A stretch of DNA of 64,000 nucleotides from GCA-2731375 sp964631725 (lineage in GTDB: Bacteria > Pseudomonadota > Alphaproteobacteria > GCA-2731375), in contig CAZVYX010000006.1 of NCBI GenBank assembly GCA_964631725.1, positions 62,001-126,000 of the forward strand, written 5' to 3'. The notes under the pieces were generated by a model. It worked only from the letters and a program-made list of their open reading frames with translations, did no database searches and was not told the origin of the DNA. Shown one piece after another: positions 34,085 through 43,190 of this stretch (within the stretch, counting starts at the first letter, position 1; each line of letters starts with the position of its first letter). The position numbers were made by a program, and so were the translations under genes.

Positions 34085-34109
34085 AGCCGGCGCATGAAAT
34101 GCGCCGGCT
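34085..34109. terminator. hairpin between convergent protease and porin genes
   Basis: An 11-bp perfect stem, AGCCGGCGCAT (34085-34095) with ATGCGCCGGCT (34099-34109), closes on a GAA loop, 15 bases beyond the porin stop codon and 34 beyond the protease stop. There is no run of T on either side, so it may act as an mRNA 3'-end stabiliser or a bidirectional, factor-assisted terminator. Confidence 0.5.
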
Positions 34110-34124
34110 TCCATGACAATCACA

Positions 34125-35231
34125 TCAGAAATTCAGAATTGTACCGAAGGTGAATATCTGCGCGTCGTTCTCCACCCCAACAGCGTTCAAATTATCTTCA
34201 ACGTCCCAAAACGTCATGCCGCCGATCAAGAGAATTCCGGGCCCCATGGTGTAATTGGCACCAATTTGGTAGCCGTCGGTCTCGTCGTTGCCCAGGCCGG
34301 CACCTTCTTCGGTTTCGGCATGGGCATAAGCCGCGCCGAGGTTCCAATCACCCATGGTGTAGCTCACGCCCACGGAATAGTCCGTCCGGTCCGTACTGGC
34401 GGCGGAGGTGGCTTGGTCGTCCTGGCGGTAATCGGCGCCAAAGGTTATGTCGCCGTAGACGAGGGAAAAACCGACACCCCATTGATCCTGGTCTTCTGCT
34501 CCGGCGGCGGCGACTTCCAAGTCGCCTTGGGCAAAGCCGGCATAAAGGTCAATCTCCCCGCCGTTGAACTGGCGGACATAGTTGATCGCGCCTTCAATAA
34601 TTTCGGATTGCTGGCCGGCGGTGATCTGGCTCAGCAAGGCAGGCGCGGCGGTAAGGCAGCCTGGAGCGGCGCAACCGTCAGGCGTATAGGACAGGCCCAG
34701 CTGGATGCCTTGCATGCGCGGTGTGAAATAGGTCAATTTCTCCGCGTCGCCGGAAATATTGCTAACCACGGCGGGCGAAGCCGGCGTGTTGCCCAGGGTG
34801 GCATGGAGGAAATCCGGCGAGGCCAGGCCCACGCCTTGGATCGGCGCGGGTGAACCGATAGCCATGGCATCCGATGCCGGATCTTCTTGTCCGAACACCA
34901 TTTTGCCAAACGGACCCTCGGCATAGATGTAGCTCTCGTCGATCTGGTCGGCGGAGGTTTCGGCCTCCAACTGCACGTTGACGCCGACCTTGATGCCGTT
35001 ATCCAAAGTCGTTTCGCCACTGAAATGGATTTCCGATTCCTGGGCAAAACCGTGTTGGCGAATATTCGCGCCCGGCTGTCCCACGCCATCACTTTGGCTG
35101 CCGGCAACCGCCAGGCCTTTCCAATAGCCGCCCAGGCCAAGTTTGATCTTTTCCGCGCCCTGCGCGCCTCCAGCCGAAAGCAAAAACGTGCCCGCGACCA
35201 TCGCTGTCGTCCCAAGTATCCGACTCTTCAT
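34125..35231 (-). CDS. outer-membrane porin
   Basis: 368 residues: signal peptide (MKSRILGTTAMVAGTFLLSAGGAQGAEK) followed by a 16-strand-type beta barrel of the gram-negative porin family. Typical pieces: KIKLGLGGYWKGLAVAG, SEIHFSGETTLDNGIKVGVNVQLEAE, VFGQEDPASDAM (constriction loop region), TLGADYRQ-like strands, and the terminal aromatic strand ending in ILNF, needed for BAM recognition. Asp/Glu-rich loops are consistent with a general diffusion pore, selectivity unknown. Monocistronic, with a 288-base upstream gap before the chemoreceptor. Confidence 0.92.
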   Translation of the reverse strand: MKSRILGTTAMVAGTFLLSAGGAQGAEKIKLGLGGYWKGLAVAGSQSDGVGQPGANIRQHGFAQESEIHFSGETTLDNGIKVGVNVQLEAETSADQIDESYIYAEGPFGKMVFGQEDPASDAMAIGSPAPIQGVGLASPDFLHATLGNTPASPAVVSNISGDAEKLTYFTPRMQGIQLGLSYTPDGCAAPGCLTAAPALLSQITAGQQSEIIEGAINYVRQFNGGEIDLYAGFAQGDLEVAAAGAEDQDQWGVGFSLVYGDITFGADYRQDDQATSAASTDRTDYSVGVSYTMGDWNLGAAYAHAETEEGAGLGNDETDGYQIGANYTMGPGILLIGGMTFWDVEDNLNAVGVENDAQIFTFGTILNF

Positions 35232-35519
35232 AAGTTCCGCCGTTTTATTACAAGTCCCTCAGGTGTTCGATACTCCCGCCCTACATATGACAGAAATTGA
35301 TTAACGAAAAGAGAACCTGCCCTTAGGTCCCGCAATCTCGTCCGCTGCAGCCTCGCTGTGCCAGCCCCCGATTGTGCCAATAGGTGACAGAGTGTCGATA
35401 TTTGCCTTGTCCTCGGCCTTCTGCATTGAACAGCAGGGTTGACCAATTCCCGATATAGCGAACAGGTCTTGGTCTCACAATAGCCCTGTGAGCTTAGCGG
35501 GCGTCTCGGGATCGGATGG

Positions 35520-37583
35520 TCAGGCCGTCTTGACGTTGGAGAGGAATTCTTCAACCGTCTTGGACAAAGTATCGGCCTGCTGAGCCAGTTCTCCAGAGGC
35601 CGCCATGACCTGGGTCGCCGCCGTGCCGGTATCGGTCGCGGCCTGGCTGACATCGGCGATGTTGGAGCTGACCTCGCGGGTGCCTACGGCCGCCTGCTCG
35701 ACATTGCGGCTGATCTCCTGGGTCGCGGCCGCCTGTTCCTCAACCGCCGTGGAGATCGCGGTGGAAATGCCGCTGACCGTATCGATGGTCTGGGAAATCC
35801 CGGTCAGGGCCTCCAGGGCGCTGGAAGTCTCATGCTGCATGCCGGTAATTTGCGCGGCAATTTCCTCGGTCGCCCTGGCCGTCTGATTGGCCAGGTTCTT
35901 GACCTCGGAGGCAACGACAGCGAAACCCTTGCCGGCCTCGCCGGCCCGCGCCGCTTCGATGGTCGCGTTCAGGGCCAGGAGATTGGTCTGCGAGGCGATA
36001 TCGTTGATCAGTTCGACCACGTCGCCGATCTTCTGCGCCGCGTCGTTCAGGCCCGTCATGGCCTGGTTGGTATTGTCGGTCCGTTCCACGGCCTCGGCCG
36101 TGATCTTGGCCGATTCCATGACTTGGCGGTTGATTTCGCCGATTGAGGCGGACATCTCCTCGGATGCCGCCGCCACCGTTTGCACGTTGACGCTGGCCTG
36201 TTCCGAAGCCGCCGCCACGGTTGTCGTCTGTTGCACGGCCTGATCCGCCGATCGCGACATCGCCTTTGCGGTCGCATCCATCTCGGACGTCGCCGTGGCG
36301 ACGTCCTGCAGGATATCGCCAACGGCGTGATCGAAGTCGGACGCCAATTGCTCCAGCTTATGGGCCCTTGCCTCACGTCCGGCGCGCTCCCGGCGCCGCT
36401 CCTCGGTCATTTCATCATTGCGGATCATGTTTTCCTTGAAGACCTGTACCGCGACCGCCATATGCCCGATCTCGTCGCGCCGTTCGATACAGGGAATGTC
36501 CACCGTCTTGTCACCACCGGCCAGGGTCTCCATGACCCGCGTCAGGCCGCCCACGGCGCCCAGAATATCCCGGGTCACCGTGATCAACAGGCCACAGCCA
36601 ATCACCACCAGGACCAGGGAGAGCAGCCCGAAGGTGACCACGCCAACCAGCGCGGCGCTTTCCAGATCCGCAGACAAGGTGCGCAGATCGGTGGAAATGC
36701 GGTCCTCCGCCACCTTCATCAGGTTGATCTTCTTGGTGATCTCGGCAAACCAGTAACCGCCTTCGGTATCTTCCGTGGTGCCGGTCTTGGGCGAGGCAAT
36801 GGCGATTTTGCGCATGCGATCAACCTCGGCAACCGCCGGGCCACTGACCGTTTTCTCGTAGAATTGCCACTGCGCCGGCTCGGCGTACATGCGGAAGGTA
36901 GAGAAATAGTTCTTCTGCAGCGAGATCAGTTCCACCAGGCGGTTATAGATCTTTGTATTGAACTTGCCGGCGCCGAAACCGCCGGCACCCATGGCCCGCT
37001 CCTGTCCGGCCCGCTCCTTGGCCTGCAGGAAGGCAACGTAGCCGCCGATTGCCTTGCTGACTTGATCGTCGGTGCTGTTGCGTAGCATTTGCCCAACGAC
37101 GCCCAACAGATTGGCGATGGTGGAGGTGTAATATTTTGCCATGCCGGGGACGGTGGTCTGTAGGACGTCGACCCGGCTACGCATTTGCCGCAAATCTTGT
37201 AGTTGCTTGAATGCAGTTTCCGCTTGCGTCGCCAGTTCGTTGTCAAAAGCGGAGAAGGCGAATGTCTTGTAGGTTTTCTCGAACTCAGCCCGCTTGACAT
37301 TGGTGTCCCGGCGCTGCGTCATCAGTGACTTGGCAAATTTCCCGCCCTTGCTGCCGATGAAACCGGCTGAGCGGCCCCGTTCTTTTTGCAATTCGTGCAC
37401 CAGGGCGCTGACCGTCGGCGCAAACTCCGCGAGCATGCTCACCCGGCCCATATCCGCCATCCGTTGATAGCGCTCGCTAACGAGCATCCCGGAATAGACC
37501 AGCAGGCCGATAATCGGCAGCAGGACCGCAATCGACAATTTCCTGCCAATGTTCAGATTCTTCAAGACGGCCAGATTACCCAT
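35520..37583 (-). CDS. methyl-accepting chemotaxis protein with NIT sensor domain
   Basis: 687 residues from ATG 37583 (AGGAGAG just upstream; an ATG 18 bases earlier is less likely). Order: membrane helix about 12-35, periplasmic NIT (nitrate/nitrite-sensing-type) domain about 45-300 (LVHELQKERGRSAGFIGSKGG is the NIT hallmark), second membrane helix about 310-335, HAMP domain about 335-390, and a cytoplasmic signalling domain with the conserved hairpin tip EIIxxINDIASQTNLLALNATIEAARAGEAGKGFAVVASEV. It should report to CheA/CheW. NIT homology suggests but does not prove nitrate or nitrite sensing. Confidence 0.93.
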   Translation of the reverse strand: MGNLAVLKNLNIGRKLSIAVLLPIIGLLVYSGMLVSERYQRMADMGRVSMLAEFAPTVSALVHELQKERGRSAGFIGSKGGKFAKSLMTQRRDTNVKRAEFEKTYKTFAFSAFDNELATQAETAFKQLQDLRQMRSRVDVLQTTVPGMAKYYTSTIANLLGVVGQMLRNSTDDQVSKAIGGYVAFLQAKERAGQERAMGAGGFGAGKFNTKIYNRLVELISLQKNYFSTFRMYAEPAQWQFYEKTVSGPAVAEVDRMRKIAIASPKTGTTEDTEGGYWFAEITKKINLMKVAEDRISTDLRTLSADLESAALVGVVTFGLLSLVLVVIGCGLLITVTRDILGAVGGLTRVMETLAGGDKTVDIPCIERRDEIGHMAVAVQVFKENMIRNDEMTEERRRERAGREARAHKLEQLASDFDHAVGDILQDVATATSEMDATAKAMSRSADQAVQQTTTVAAASEQASVNVQTVAAASEEMSASIGEINRQVMESAKITAEAVERTDNTNQAMTGLNDAAQKIGDVVELINDIASQTNLLALNATIEAARAGEAGKGFAVVASEVKNLANQTARATEEIAAQITGMQHETSSALEALTGISQTIDTVSGISTAISTAVEEQAAATQEISRNVEQAAVGTREVSSNIADVSQAATDTGTAATQVMAASGELAQQADTLSKTVEEFLSNVKTA

Positions 37584-37870
37584 CTTCACTCTCCTCGACA
37601 TTCCTCCAATTCGCAGCTTGTTTCCGGCAAGCAGGCGAATTCACCCATTTATTTCAGTGCAGACCGCGATCAGGCAGTGTCCGCCTCTGAAGCTGTTCCT
37701 GAATATGTACATTTTAGCATTTAAGAAATCGCTAACATAAGCGAGGCGCCGGCAAATGGTCGTGGCGTCGCGCTACGCTGCCGGTGGGCCGAGCGGCCGG
37801 AGCATTGTTCTTCACCTCGTTCAAGCGCTATGGTGGCGGCGGATTGCGGCGTTGAAAGGACGGTTATTGC

Positions 37871-39022
37871 ATGGCTGAAGGCGTAGACGAGTTGGTACCG
37901 GGGCCGTTGGACGGCATTCGGGTACTGGATTTTTCCATGTTCCTGGCTGGGCCCTATTGCAGCCGCCTGATGGCCGACATGGGTGCGGAAATCATCAAGG
38001 TTGAGCCGCCGGGCGGCGATTTTCTGCGCCATGCGCCGCCCTTCCGCGATGGGCAAAGCGCCTATTTCGGACATATCAACTGCGGCAAGAAAAGCCTTGA
38101 ACTGGACCTGAAGGACGAGGCGGGACGGGAATTGATCCGCCGCCTGATTGCAGGGGTCGATGTGGTTCTGGAGAATTTCCGTCCCGGCGTGATGCAGCGC
38201 CTGGGACTGGATTACGAAAGCCTGTCCGCCCTGAAGCCGGATTTGATCTATTGCGCGGTCTCCGGCTATGGCCAGGAAGGACCGGGCGCCCAGCGGCCCG
38301 CTTTCGCGCCGATTATCCACGCCGCCTCGGGCTATGATCTGATCATGATGAAGTATCAGGGTGACGCGGACAGTCCACCGCCGACCCGCTCCACCGTGGC
38401 CGATATTCTCGGCGCCACGCATGCGTTGGGCGCGATCAACGCCGCCCTGGTGCAGCGTTTGCGCACCGGCCGGGGGCAAAAGATTGACGTCGCCATGATG
38501 GATGCCATGCACAATATGCTGGCTTATGAATATCAGGCGGCCCAGATGGAGGCGCCCGATAGGCCCATCGTCTTCTCACCCATCCGAACGACCGATGGCT
38601 TCGTCATGGTGGCGCCGGTCAGTCCGGCCAACTTTTCCGGCCTGGTACAGGCCGCCGGCCGTCCGGAATTGCTCGAAGACGAGCGTTTTGCCGAACCCAG
38701 CGCCCGGGTCAGGAATTGGAGCCTGCTGTTGTCGGAAGTGGAAAAATGGTCCCTCGGCCAATCCACCGACGCTTGCGAAGCCGCGATCCTGGAAGAAGGC
38801 TGTCCGTGCACCCGCTACCTTCAGCTTGATCAGTCCATGGCGGACCCGCAGGTCGCGGCTCGCGGCGCGGCGGTGGAAATCGGCGGGGTCAGCGATCCCT
38901 ACATGGTTGGCAATTGTCCGGCGCGGTTTGCCGGTGCGGCGGTGGGCGCGCGGCCCTGGGTCCCCAGCCTGGGGCAGCACAATGAGGAATTTTTCGCCGA
39001 AGCGGGGCTAAGCACAGGCTAA
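37871..39022 (+). CDS. CaiB/BaiF-type (family III) CoA-transferase
   Basis: 383 residues. Signature pieces: LDFSMFLAGPYCSRLMADMGAEIIKVEPPGGD (CoA-binding N-terminus), LDLKDEAGRELIRRLIAGVDVVLENFRPGVM, and the catalytic aspartate segment KIDVAMMDAMHNMLAYE. Transfers CoA between carboxylic acids by an aspartyl-CoA intermediate; donor and acceptor unknown. AAAGGA lies about 9 bases before ATG 37871. No obviously linked catabolic genes; coaBC follows after 80 bases. Confidence 0.92.
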   Translation: MAEGVDELVPGPLDGIRVLDFSMFLAGPYCSRLMADMGAEIIKVEPPGGDFLRHAPPFRDGQSAYFGHINCGKKSLELDLKDEAGRELIRRLIAGVDVVLENFRPGVMQRLGLDYESLSALKPDLIYCAVSGYGQEGPGAQRPAFAPIIHAASGYDLIMMKYQGDADSPPPTRSTVADILGATHALGAINAALVQRLRTGRGQKIDVAMMDAMHNMLAYEYQAAQMEAPDRPIVFSPIRTTDGFVMVAPVSPANFSGLVQAAGRPELLEDERFAEPSARVRNWSLLLSEVEKWSLGQSTDACEAAILEEGCPCTRYLQLDQSMADPQVAARGAAVEIGGVSDPYMVGNCPARFAGAAVGARPWVPSLGQHNEEFFAEAGLSTG

Positions 39023-39104
39023 ACAGTCCACAGCCGGCCTATCTATTGCCCCAACTGTGATCTTGGGCTATTTACACAATAGCTACGTGGATAATGTGAA
39101 AAAT

Positions 39105-40358
39105 ATGGCAGACCAGACGCCGGACGAAACGCTGACAGGCAAAAGCATTCTGCTGATCATCTCCGGCGGCATCGCCGCCTATAAGTCCCTGGACCTGATC
39201 CGCCGCCTTAAGGAACGAGGCGCGAGCGTCCGCTGCGTCCTGACTGCCGGCGGGGCGCAGTTTGTCACGCCATTGTCCGTCGCGGCCCTGTCGGAGGAGG
39301 CCGTCTTCCAGGATCTGTTCTCTCTGAAGGACGAGAGCGAAATGGGTCATATCCGGCTCTCGCGCGAGGCCGATCTTCTGGTGGTCGCGCCCGCCAGCGC
39401 CGATCTGATGGCCAAGATGGCCGCCGGCCTGGCCAATGATCTGGCCTCGACCGTGCTGCTTGCCACCGACAAGCCGGTCTTGCTCGCTCCGGCGATGAAT
39501 ACGCAGATGTGGGACCATCGGGCGACGCAGCGGAATTTTCGTACCTTGCTGGACGATGGTCTGCGGGCCGTCGGACCGGGGCAGGGCGATCTGGCCTGTG
39601 GCGAGGTCGGCGCCGGGCGGATGTCGGAGCCGTTGGAAATTGTCGCGGCGATCGAAGACATCATCGGCGCAACAGCGGCATCGGATGCGGCGCCCTTGAA
39701 AGGCCGCCGGGCCATTGTCACCTCCGGCCCCACCTATGAAGCCATCGACCCGGTGCGCTATCTGGCCAACCGTTCCTCCGGCAAGCAGGGGCACGCCATT
39801 GCCGCCGCCCTGGCCGGTCTCGGCGCCGAGGTGGTGCTGGTCGCCGGCCCCAATAATTTGCCCGATCCCGGCGGCGTATCCGTGCGCAATATCGAATCCG
39901 CGACAGAGATGCTGGCCGCTTGCGAGGCCGCCCTGCCGGCCGACATAGCGGTCTGCGCCGCCGCCGTGGCCGATTGGCGTGTGGCGGGCGAGGCCGGGCA
40001 AAAGATGAAAAAGGACGGCAGCGGCCAACCGCCGGCCCTGAAGCTGGTGGAAAATCCCGATATTCTGGCGACCCTCAGCCAATTGAACCAAGCCAACGGC
40101 AGCCGGCCCCACTTGGTTGTCGGTTTTGCCGCGGAAACCGAAAAGGTCATCGATCATGCTCAGAGCAAGCGGGCGCGCAAGGGCTGCGATTGGATTGTCG
40201 CCAATGATGTCAGTGCCGAGGGCGGCGTCATGGGCGGCGATGAGAACACGGTGCACCTGATAACGGCGGCGGAAGTGGAAAACTGGCCGACCATGCCAAA
40301 GGATGTTGTCGCGGTCGCCTTGGCCAAGCGCATAGCGGATCATTTCGGAGCCGAATAG
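39105..40358 (+). CDS. coaBC: bifunctional phosphopantothenoylcysteine decarboxylase / phosphopantothenate-cysteine ligase
   Basis: Two steps of coenzyme A synthesis: CoaB joins cysteine to 4'-phosphopantothenate, CoaC decarboxylates with FMN. 417 residues from ATG 39105 (a GTG at 39057 would extend it by 16). N-terminal flavoprotein domain: LLIISGGIAAYKSLDLIRRLKERGA, VAPASADLMAKMAAGLANDL, and catalytic LAPAMNTQMW. C-terminal ligase domain: AIVTSGPTYEAIDPVRYLANRSSGKQGHAIA, DIAVCAAAVADWR, VGFAAETEKVI. Ends 4 bases before dut. Confidence 0.96.
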   Translation: MADQTPDETLTGKSILLIISGGIAAYKSLDLIRRLKERGASVRCVLTAGGAQFVTPLSVAALSEEAVFQDLFSLKDESEMGHIRLSREADLLVVAPASADLMAKMAAGLANDLASTVLLATDKPVLLAPAMNTQMWDHRATQRNFRTLLDDGLRAVGPGQGDLACGEVGAGRMSEPLEIVAAIEDIIGATAASDAAPLKGRRAIVTSGPTYEAIDPVRYLANRSSGKQGHAIAAALAGLGAEVVLVAGPNNLPDPGGVSVRNIESATEMLAACEAALPADIAVCAAAVADWRVAGEAGQKMKKDGSGQPPALKLVENPDILATLSQLNQANGSRPHLVVGFAAETEKVIDHAQSKRARKGCDWIVANDVSAEGGVMGGDENTVHLITAAEVENWPTMPKDVVAVALAKRIADHFGAE

Positions 40359-40362
40359 ACAT

Positions 40363-40821
40363 ATGATTTCCGTCCCCGTACAGCGATTGGCCCATGGCGC
40401 CGGGCTGGCCCTGCCACAGCCGGCGACCGCGGACAGTGCCGGGATGGATTTGCTGGCGGCGGTGGCGGACGCGGTTGTCCTGCCCCCTGGCGGCCGCGCC
40501 CTGATCCCCACGGGCATCGCCCTGGCCCTGCCAAGCGGCCATGAGGCCCAGGTGCGCCCACGCTCGGGCCTGGCCCTGAAACATGGGGTAACGGTACTGA
40601 ACAGCCCCGGCACCATTGACGCGGATTATCGGGGCGAGGTCGGTGTGATTTTGATCAATCATGGCGATGGACCCTTTACGGTGCGGCGCGGCGAACGCAT
40701 TGCGCAACTGGTTATCGCGGTTCTGGCCGAAGCAGCCCTGGTCGAAGTCGACAGTCTGCCCGAGAGCGTTCGGGGCGCGGGCGGCTTCGGCTCCACCGGA
40801 ACGGCGGGAAGCGGGACCTAG
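40363..40821 (+). CDS. dut: deoxyuridine triphosphatase
   Basis: Hydrolyses dUTP to dUMP, limiting uracil in DNA. 152 residues with the five trimeric dUTPase motifs in order: DSAGMDLLAA, RPRSGLALKHG, GTIDADYRGEVGVILINHG (catalytic Asp and uracil-gate region), RGERIAQLVI, and RGAGGFGSTGT (C-terminal P-loop-like tail). The coaBC-dut order is widespread in proteobacteria. Followed after 2 bases by the Rrf2 regulator. Confidence 0.96.
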   Translation: MISVPVQRLAHGAGLALPQPATADSAGMDLLAAVADAVVLPPGGRALIPTGIALALPSGHEAQVRPRSGLALKHGVTVLNSPGTIDADYRGEVGVILINHGDGPFTVRRGERIAQLVIAVLAEAALVEVDSLPESVRGAGGFGSTGTAGSGT

Positions 40822-40823
40822 GG

Positions 40824-41288
40824 ATGTTGCGGTTATCGAAGCGGACCTTGTATGTGCTGGAAGCGGTATTGGATATCGCCTGCAACGCCCGGCCCGATCC
40901 GGTGCAGTCCAAGGACATCGCGGAACGGCAGGGTATTCCCCAGCGCTATCTCGAGGGTGCCATGCAGCATCTGGTACGGGCCGGGATTTTGCGCGGCGTG
41001 CGCGGGCCCAAGGGCGGCTATCGCCTGGCCCGGGAGCGCCGGCGCATCACGGTGGCGGAGATCGTCCGCCTGATGGAGGGCCTGGACGGCAATGATGAGG
41101 ACGCCGCGGAACTGGCCGGATCGCCCCTGGGCCGCGCCGTGGTGCGGCCTCTCTGGCAGGAGTTGCATGACGATATGCTGGCCCGCTTGGAAGGGGTTAG
41201 CATTGAGGATCTGTTTCGCCAGGCCCGCCAGGCCGGCGTCGCCGATGCCGCCAACCCTGGTAAACAGGACGCCGATTTCGACATCTAA
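40824..41288 (+). CDS. Rrf2-family transcriptional regulator without cluster cysteines
   Basis: 154 residues; winged-helix Rrf2 fold with SKRTLYVLEAVLDIAC, PVQSKDIAERQGIPQRYLEGAMQHLVRAGILRGVRGPKGGYRLAR (recognition helix and wing) and a C-terminal dimer helix. Only one cysteine (Cys20), so the three Fe-S ligands of IscR are missing; it resembles the cluster-free CymR type, which controls cysteine metabolism. It is directly upstream of cysK and moeB, so control of that operon by a cysteine-related signal is a reasonable inference. Confidence 0.87.
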   Translation: MLRLSKRTLYVLEAVLDIACNARPDPVQSKDIAERQGIPQRYLEGAMQHLVRAGILRGVRGPKGGYRLARERRRITVAEIVRLMEGLDGNDEDAAELAGSPLGRAVVRPLWQELHDDMLARLEGVSIEDLFRQARQAGVADAANPGKQDADFDI

Positions 41289-41312
41289 GCATGTCTCACC
41301 ATATGGGAAGCG

Positions 41313-42293
41313 ATGACAAAGCCTAGCATGACGAGCCAACGATGCACGACCGGGCGCGGCCTGGTCTATGACTCGATTATCGACACGATCGGCAACACGC
41401 CCCTGGTGCGCCTTTCGCGCCTGCGGGAGGATGCCGGCCTGGAGGCGGAGATCCTGGCCAAGCTGGAATTCTTCAACCCCCTGGCCTCGGTCAAGGACCG
41501 CATCGGCGTCGCCATGATCGAAGCCATGGAACAAGCCGGTGTGATCGGCCCCAATACGGTTCTGGTCGAACCGACCTCGGGCAATACCGGCATCGCCCTG
41601 GCTTTCGTCGCCGCCGCCAAGGGCTACCGCATTATTTTGACCATGCCGGATTCGATGTCCGTCGAACGCCGCCGCATGCTGTCCCTGCTGGGCGCCGAAC
41701 TGGTTCTGACGCCGGCGGCCGAAGCCATCAAGGGCGCCATCAAGCGGGCCGAGGAGCTGGTTGCCGAATTGCCCGATGCGATCATGCCGCAACAGTTCGA
41801 ACATCCCGCCAATCCCGACATTCACCGCCGCACCACGGCCGAGGAAATCTGGAACGATACCGATGGTGCGGTCGATATCGTGGTCGCCGGCGTCGGCACC
41901 GGCGGCACCATTACCGGTATCGGCGAAACCTTGAAAAGCCGAAAGCCCGGCCTGTTGATGGTGGCGGTGGAGCCTGAGGACAGTCCGGTACTGTCGGGCG
42001 GGGAGGCCGGCCCGCATAAGATCCAGGGCATTGGCGCGGGCATAATCCCGGCTGTTCTAAACCAGGAAATCGTGGACGAAGTTCTGACCATCGGCAACGA
42101 AACCGCGTTCGAAACCGCGCGCCGGGTCGCCGCCCTGGAAGGCCTGCCGGTCGGCATTTCGTCCGGCGCGGCCCTGGCGGCCGCGATGGAAGTGGCGGAA
42201 CGGACCGAGAGCGCCGGTAAAACCATCGTCGTGATCGTGCCGTCCTTCGCGGAACGCTATCTGTCGACGGCGCTGTTCGAGGGCATGGCATGA
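41313..42293 (+). CDS. cysK: cysteine synthase (O-acetylserine sulfhydrylase)
   Basis: PLP enzyme making cysteine from O-acetylserine and sulfide. 326 residues: N-terminal DTIGNTPLVRLSRL, catalytic lysine in FFNPLASVKDRIG, substrate loop EPTSGNTGIALAF, GVGTGGTITGIGE (phosphate cradle), and C-terminal VGISSGAALAAAM. GGGAAG precedes ATG 41313. Its last four bases overlap moeB (ATGA). CysK and CysM are hard to separate by eye; CysK is the default. Confidence 0.94.
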   Translation: MTKPSMTSQRCTTGRGLVYDSIIDTIGNTPLVRLSRLREDAGLEAEILAKLEFFNPLASVKDRIGVAMIEAMEQAGVIGPNTVLVEPTSGNTGIALAFVAAAKGYRIILTMPDSMSVERRRMLSLLGAELVLTPAAEAIKGAIKRAEELVAELPDAIMPQQFEHPANPDIHRRTTAEEIWNDTDGAVDIVVAGVGTGGTITGIGETLKSRKPGLLMVAVEPEDSPVLSGGEAGPHKIQGIGAGIIPAVLNQEIVDEVLTIGNETAFETARRVAALEGLPVGISSGAALAAAMEVAERTESAGKTIVVIVPSFAERYLSTALFEGMA

Positions 42294-43090
42294 CCGATCT
42301 GGCCGAGGCGCAGATCCAGCGCTACGCCCGCCACATCGTGTTGCGGGAGGTTGGCGGCGTGGGCCAGGCCAGACTTTTGGCGGCCAAGGTGCTGGTGGTC
42401 GGCGCCGGCGGTCTCGGTTCGCCCCTGTTGATGTACCTGGCGGCGGCCGGCGTCGGTACCATCGGCGTGGTCGATGACGATGTGGTCTCCCTGTCGAACC
42501 TACAACGGCAGATCGCGCATGGCACCGCCGATATCGGCCGGGCCAAGGTGGACAGCGCCAGGGACCGCGCCGCCGGGCTGAACCCGGACGTGACCCTTGT
42601 CCCCTATCAAACACGGCTGGAGCCGGGCAATGTCATGGAGCTGCTGGCCGGCTACGATGTGATCGCCGACGGCTCGGACAATTTCGACACCCGGTTCCTG
42701 ATCAACGATGCCTGCTATCTGGCGAAAAAAACCCTGGTCTCGGCCGCCGTGCTGCAATTCGACGGACAGCTATCGACCTACAAGGCGCACCTTGGGGCAC
42801 CGCATCCCTGTTATCGCTGCATCTTTCCCGAACCGCCGCCCGAAGGCGCGGTGCCATCCTGTGCCCAGGGCGGGGTGCTGGGCGCCATGGCCGGGATCAT
42901 GGGCACCATGCAGGCGACGGAAGTGCTGAAGGAAATCCTTGGCATCGGCGAAAGCATGTCGGGCCGGCTGTTGATCCACGATGGCCTGGCCGGCGAAGTC
43001 CGCACCATCCGGGTCAAGCCCGACCCGGCCTGCGCCCTGTGCGGCGAGACGCCAAGCATCCATGACTTGAGCAGCCACGAAACCGGTTAG
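42290..43090 (+). CDS. moeB: MoeB/ThiF-family adenylyltransferase
   Basis: E1-like enzyme that adenylates the C-terminus of a ubiquitin-fold sulfur carrier (MoaD or ThiS). 266 residues: nucleotide-binding VLVVGAGGLGSPLLMYLAAAGVG, Arg finger region DDVVSLSNLQRQIAHGTADIGRAK, DGSDNFDTRFLIND, zinc cysteines in CYRCIFP and CALCG, and the mobile loop PSCAQGGVLGAMAGIMG. There is no rhodanese domain. Coupling to cysK suggests a role in sulfur transfer. The TAG stop codon is the end of a hairpin repeat. Confidence 0.92.
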   Translation: MTDLAEAQIQRYARHIVLREVGGVGQARLLAAKVLVVGAGGLGSPLLMYLAAAGVGTIGVVDDDVVSLSNLQRQIAHGTADIGRAKVDSARDRAAGLNPDVTLVPYQTRLEPGNVMELLAGYDVIADGSDNFDTRFLINDACYLAKKTLVSAAVLQFDGQLSTYKAHLGAPHPCYRCIFPEPPPEGAVPSCAQGGVLGAMAGIMGTMQATEVLKEILGIGESMSGRLLIHDGLAGEVRTIRVKPDPACALCGETPSIHDLSSHETG

Positions 43091-43148
43091 AGCAATTTTC
43101 AATCAATTGGATTCGCCTTGGCGATCCAAGCGATTGGTTCAATTGCTC
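43088..43148. repeat. TAGAGCAA-type hairpin at the moeB stop codon
   Basis: Begins with TAGAGCAATT (43088-43097), which includes the moeB stop, and ends with AATTGCTC (43141-43148). Inside, CAATC..GGATTCGCC pairs with GGCGATCC..GATTG. It shares the TAGAGCAA terminus, length and A/T-rich CAATT core with the hairpin at 10071-10122, so both appear to be copies of one small repeat family. Confidence 0.7.
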
Positions 43149-43156
43149 CATTCTTA

Positions 43157-43190
43157 AGAGTCCGGGCATGTTTAGAAGAAACATGCTCTA
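43157..43190. repeat. short GCATGTTT hairpin
   Basis: GCATGTTT at 43166-43173 and AAACATGC at 43179-43186 form a perfect 8-bp stem with a 5-base AGAAG loop, with further outer pairing of AGAG (43157-43160) with CTCT. Located just after the TAGAGCAA-type hairpin, mirroring the two-hairpin arrangement at 10018-10122. Confidence 0.65.

Noticed and set aside
34085..34109. Standard rho-independent terminator between the protease and porin genes
   Set aside because: The 11-bp stem is real but neither strand has a T-tract, so it is listed only as a terminator-like hairpin.
39072..40616. 514-codon open frame on the minus strand
   Set aside because: Antisense shadow of coaBC and dut in GC-rich DNA; no domain, while the plus strand has complete, recognisable enzymes.
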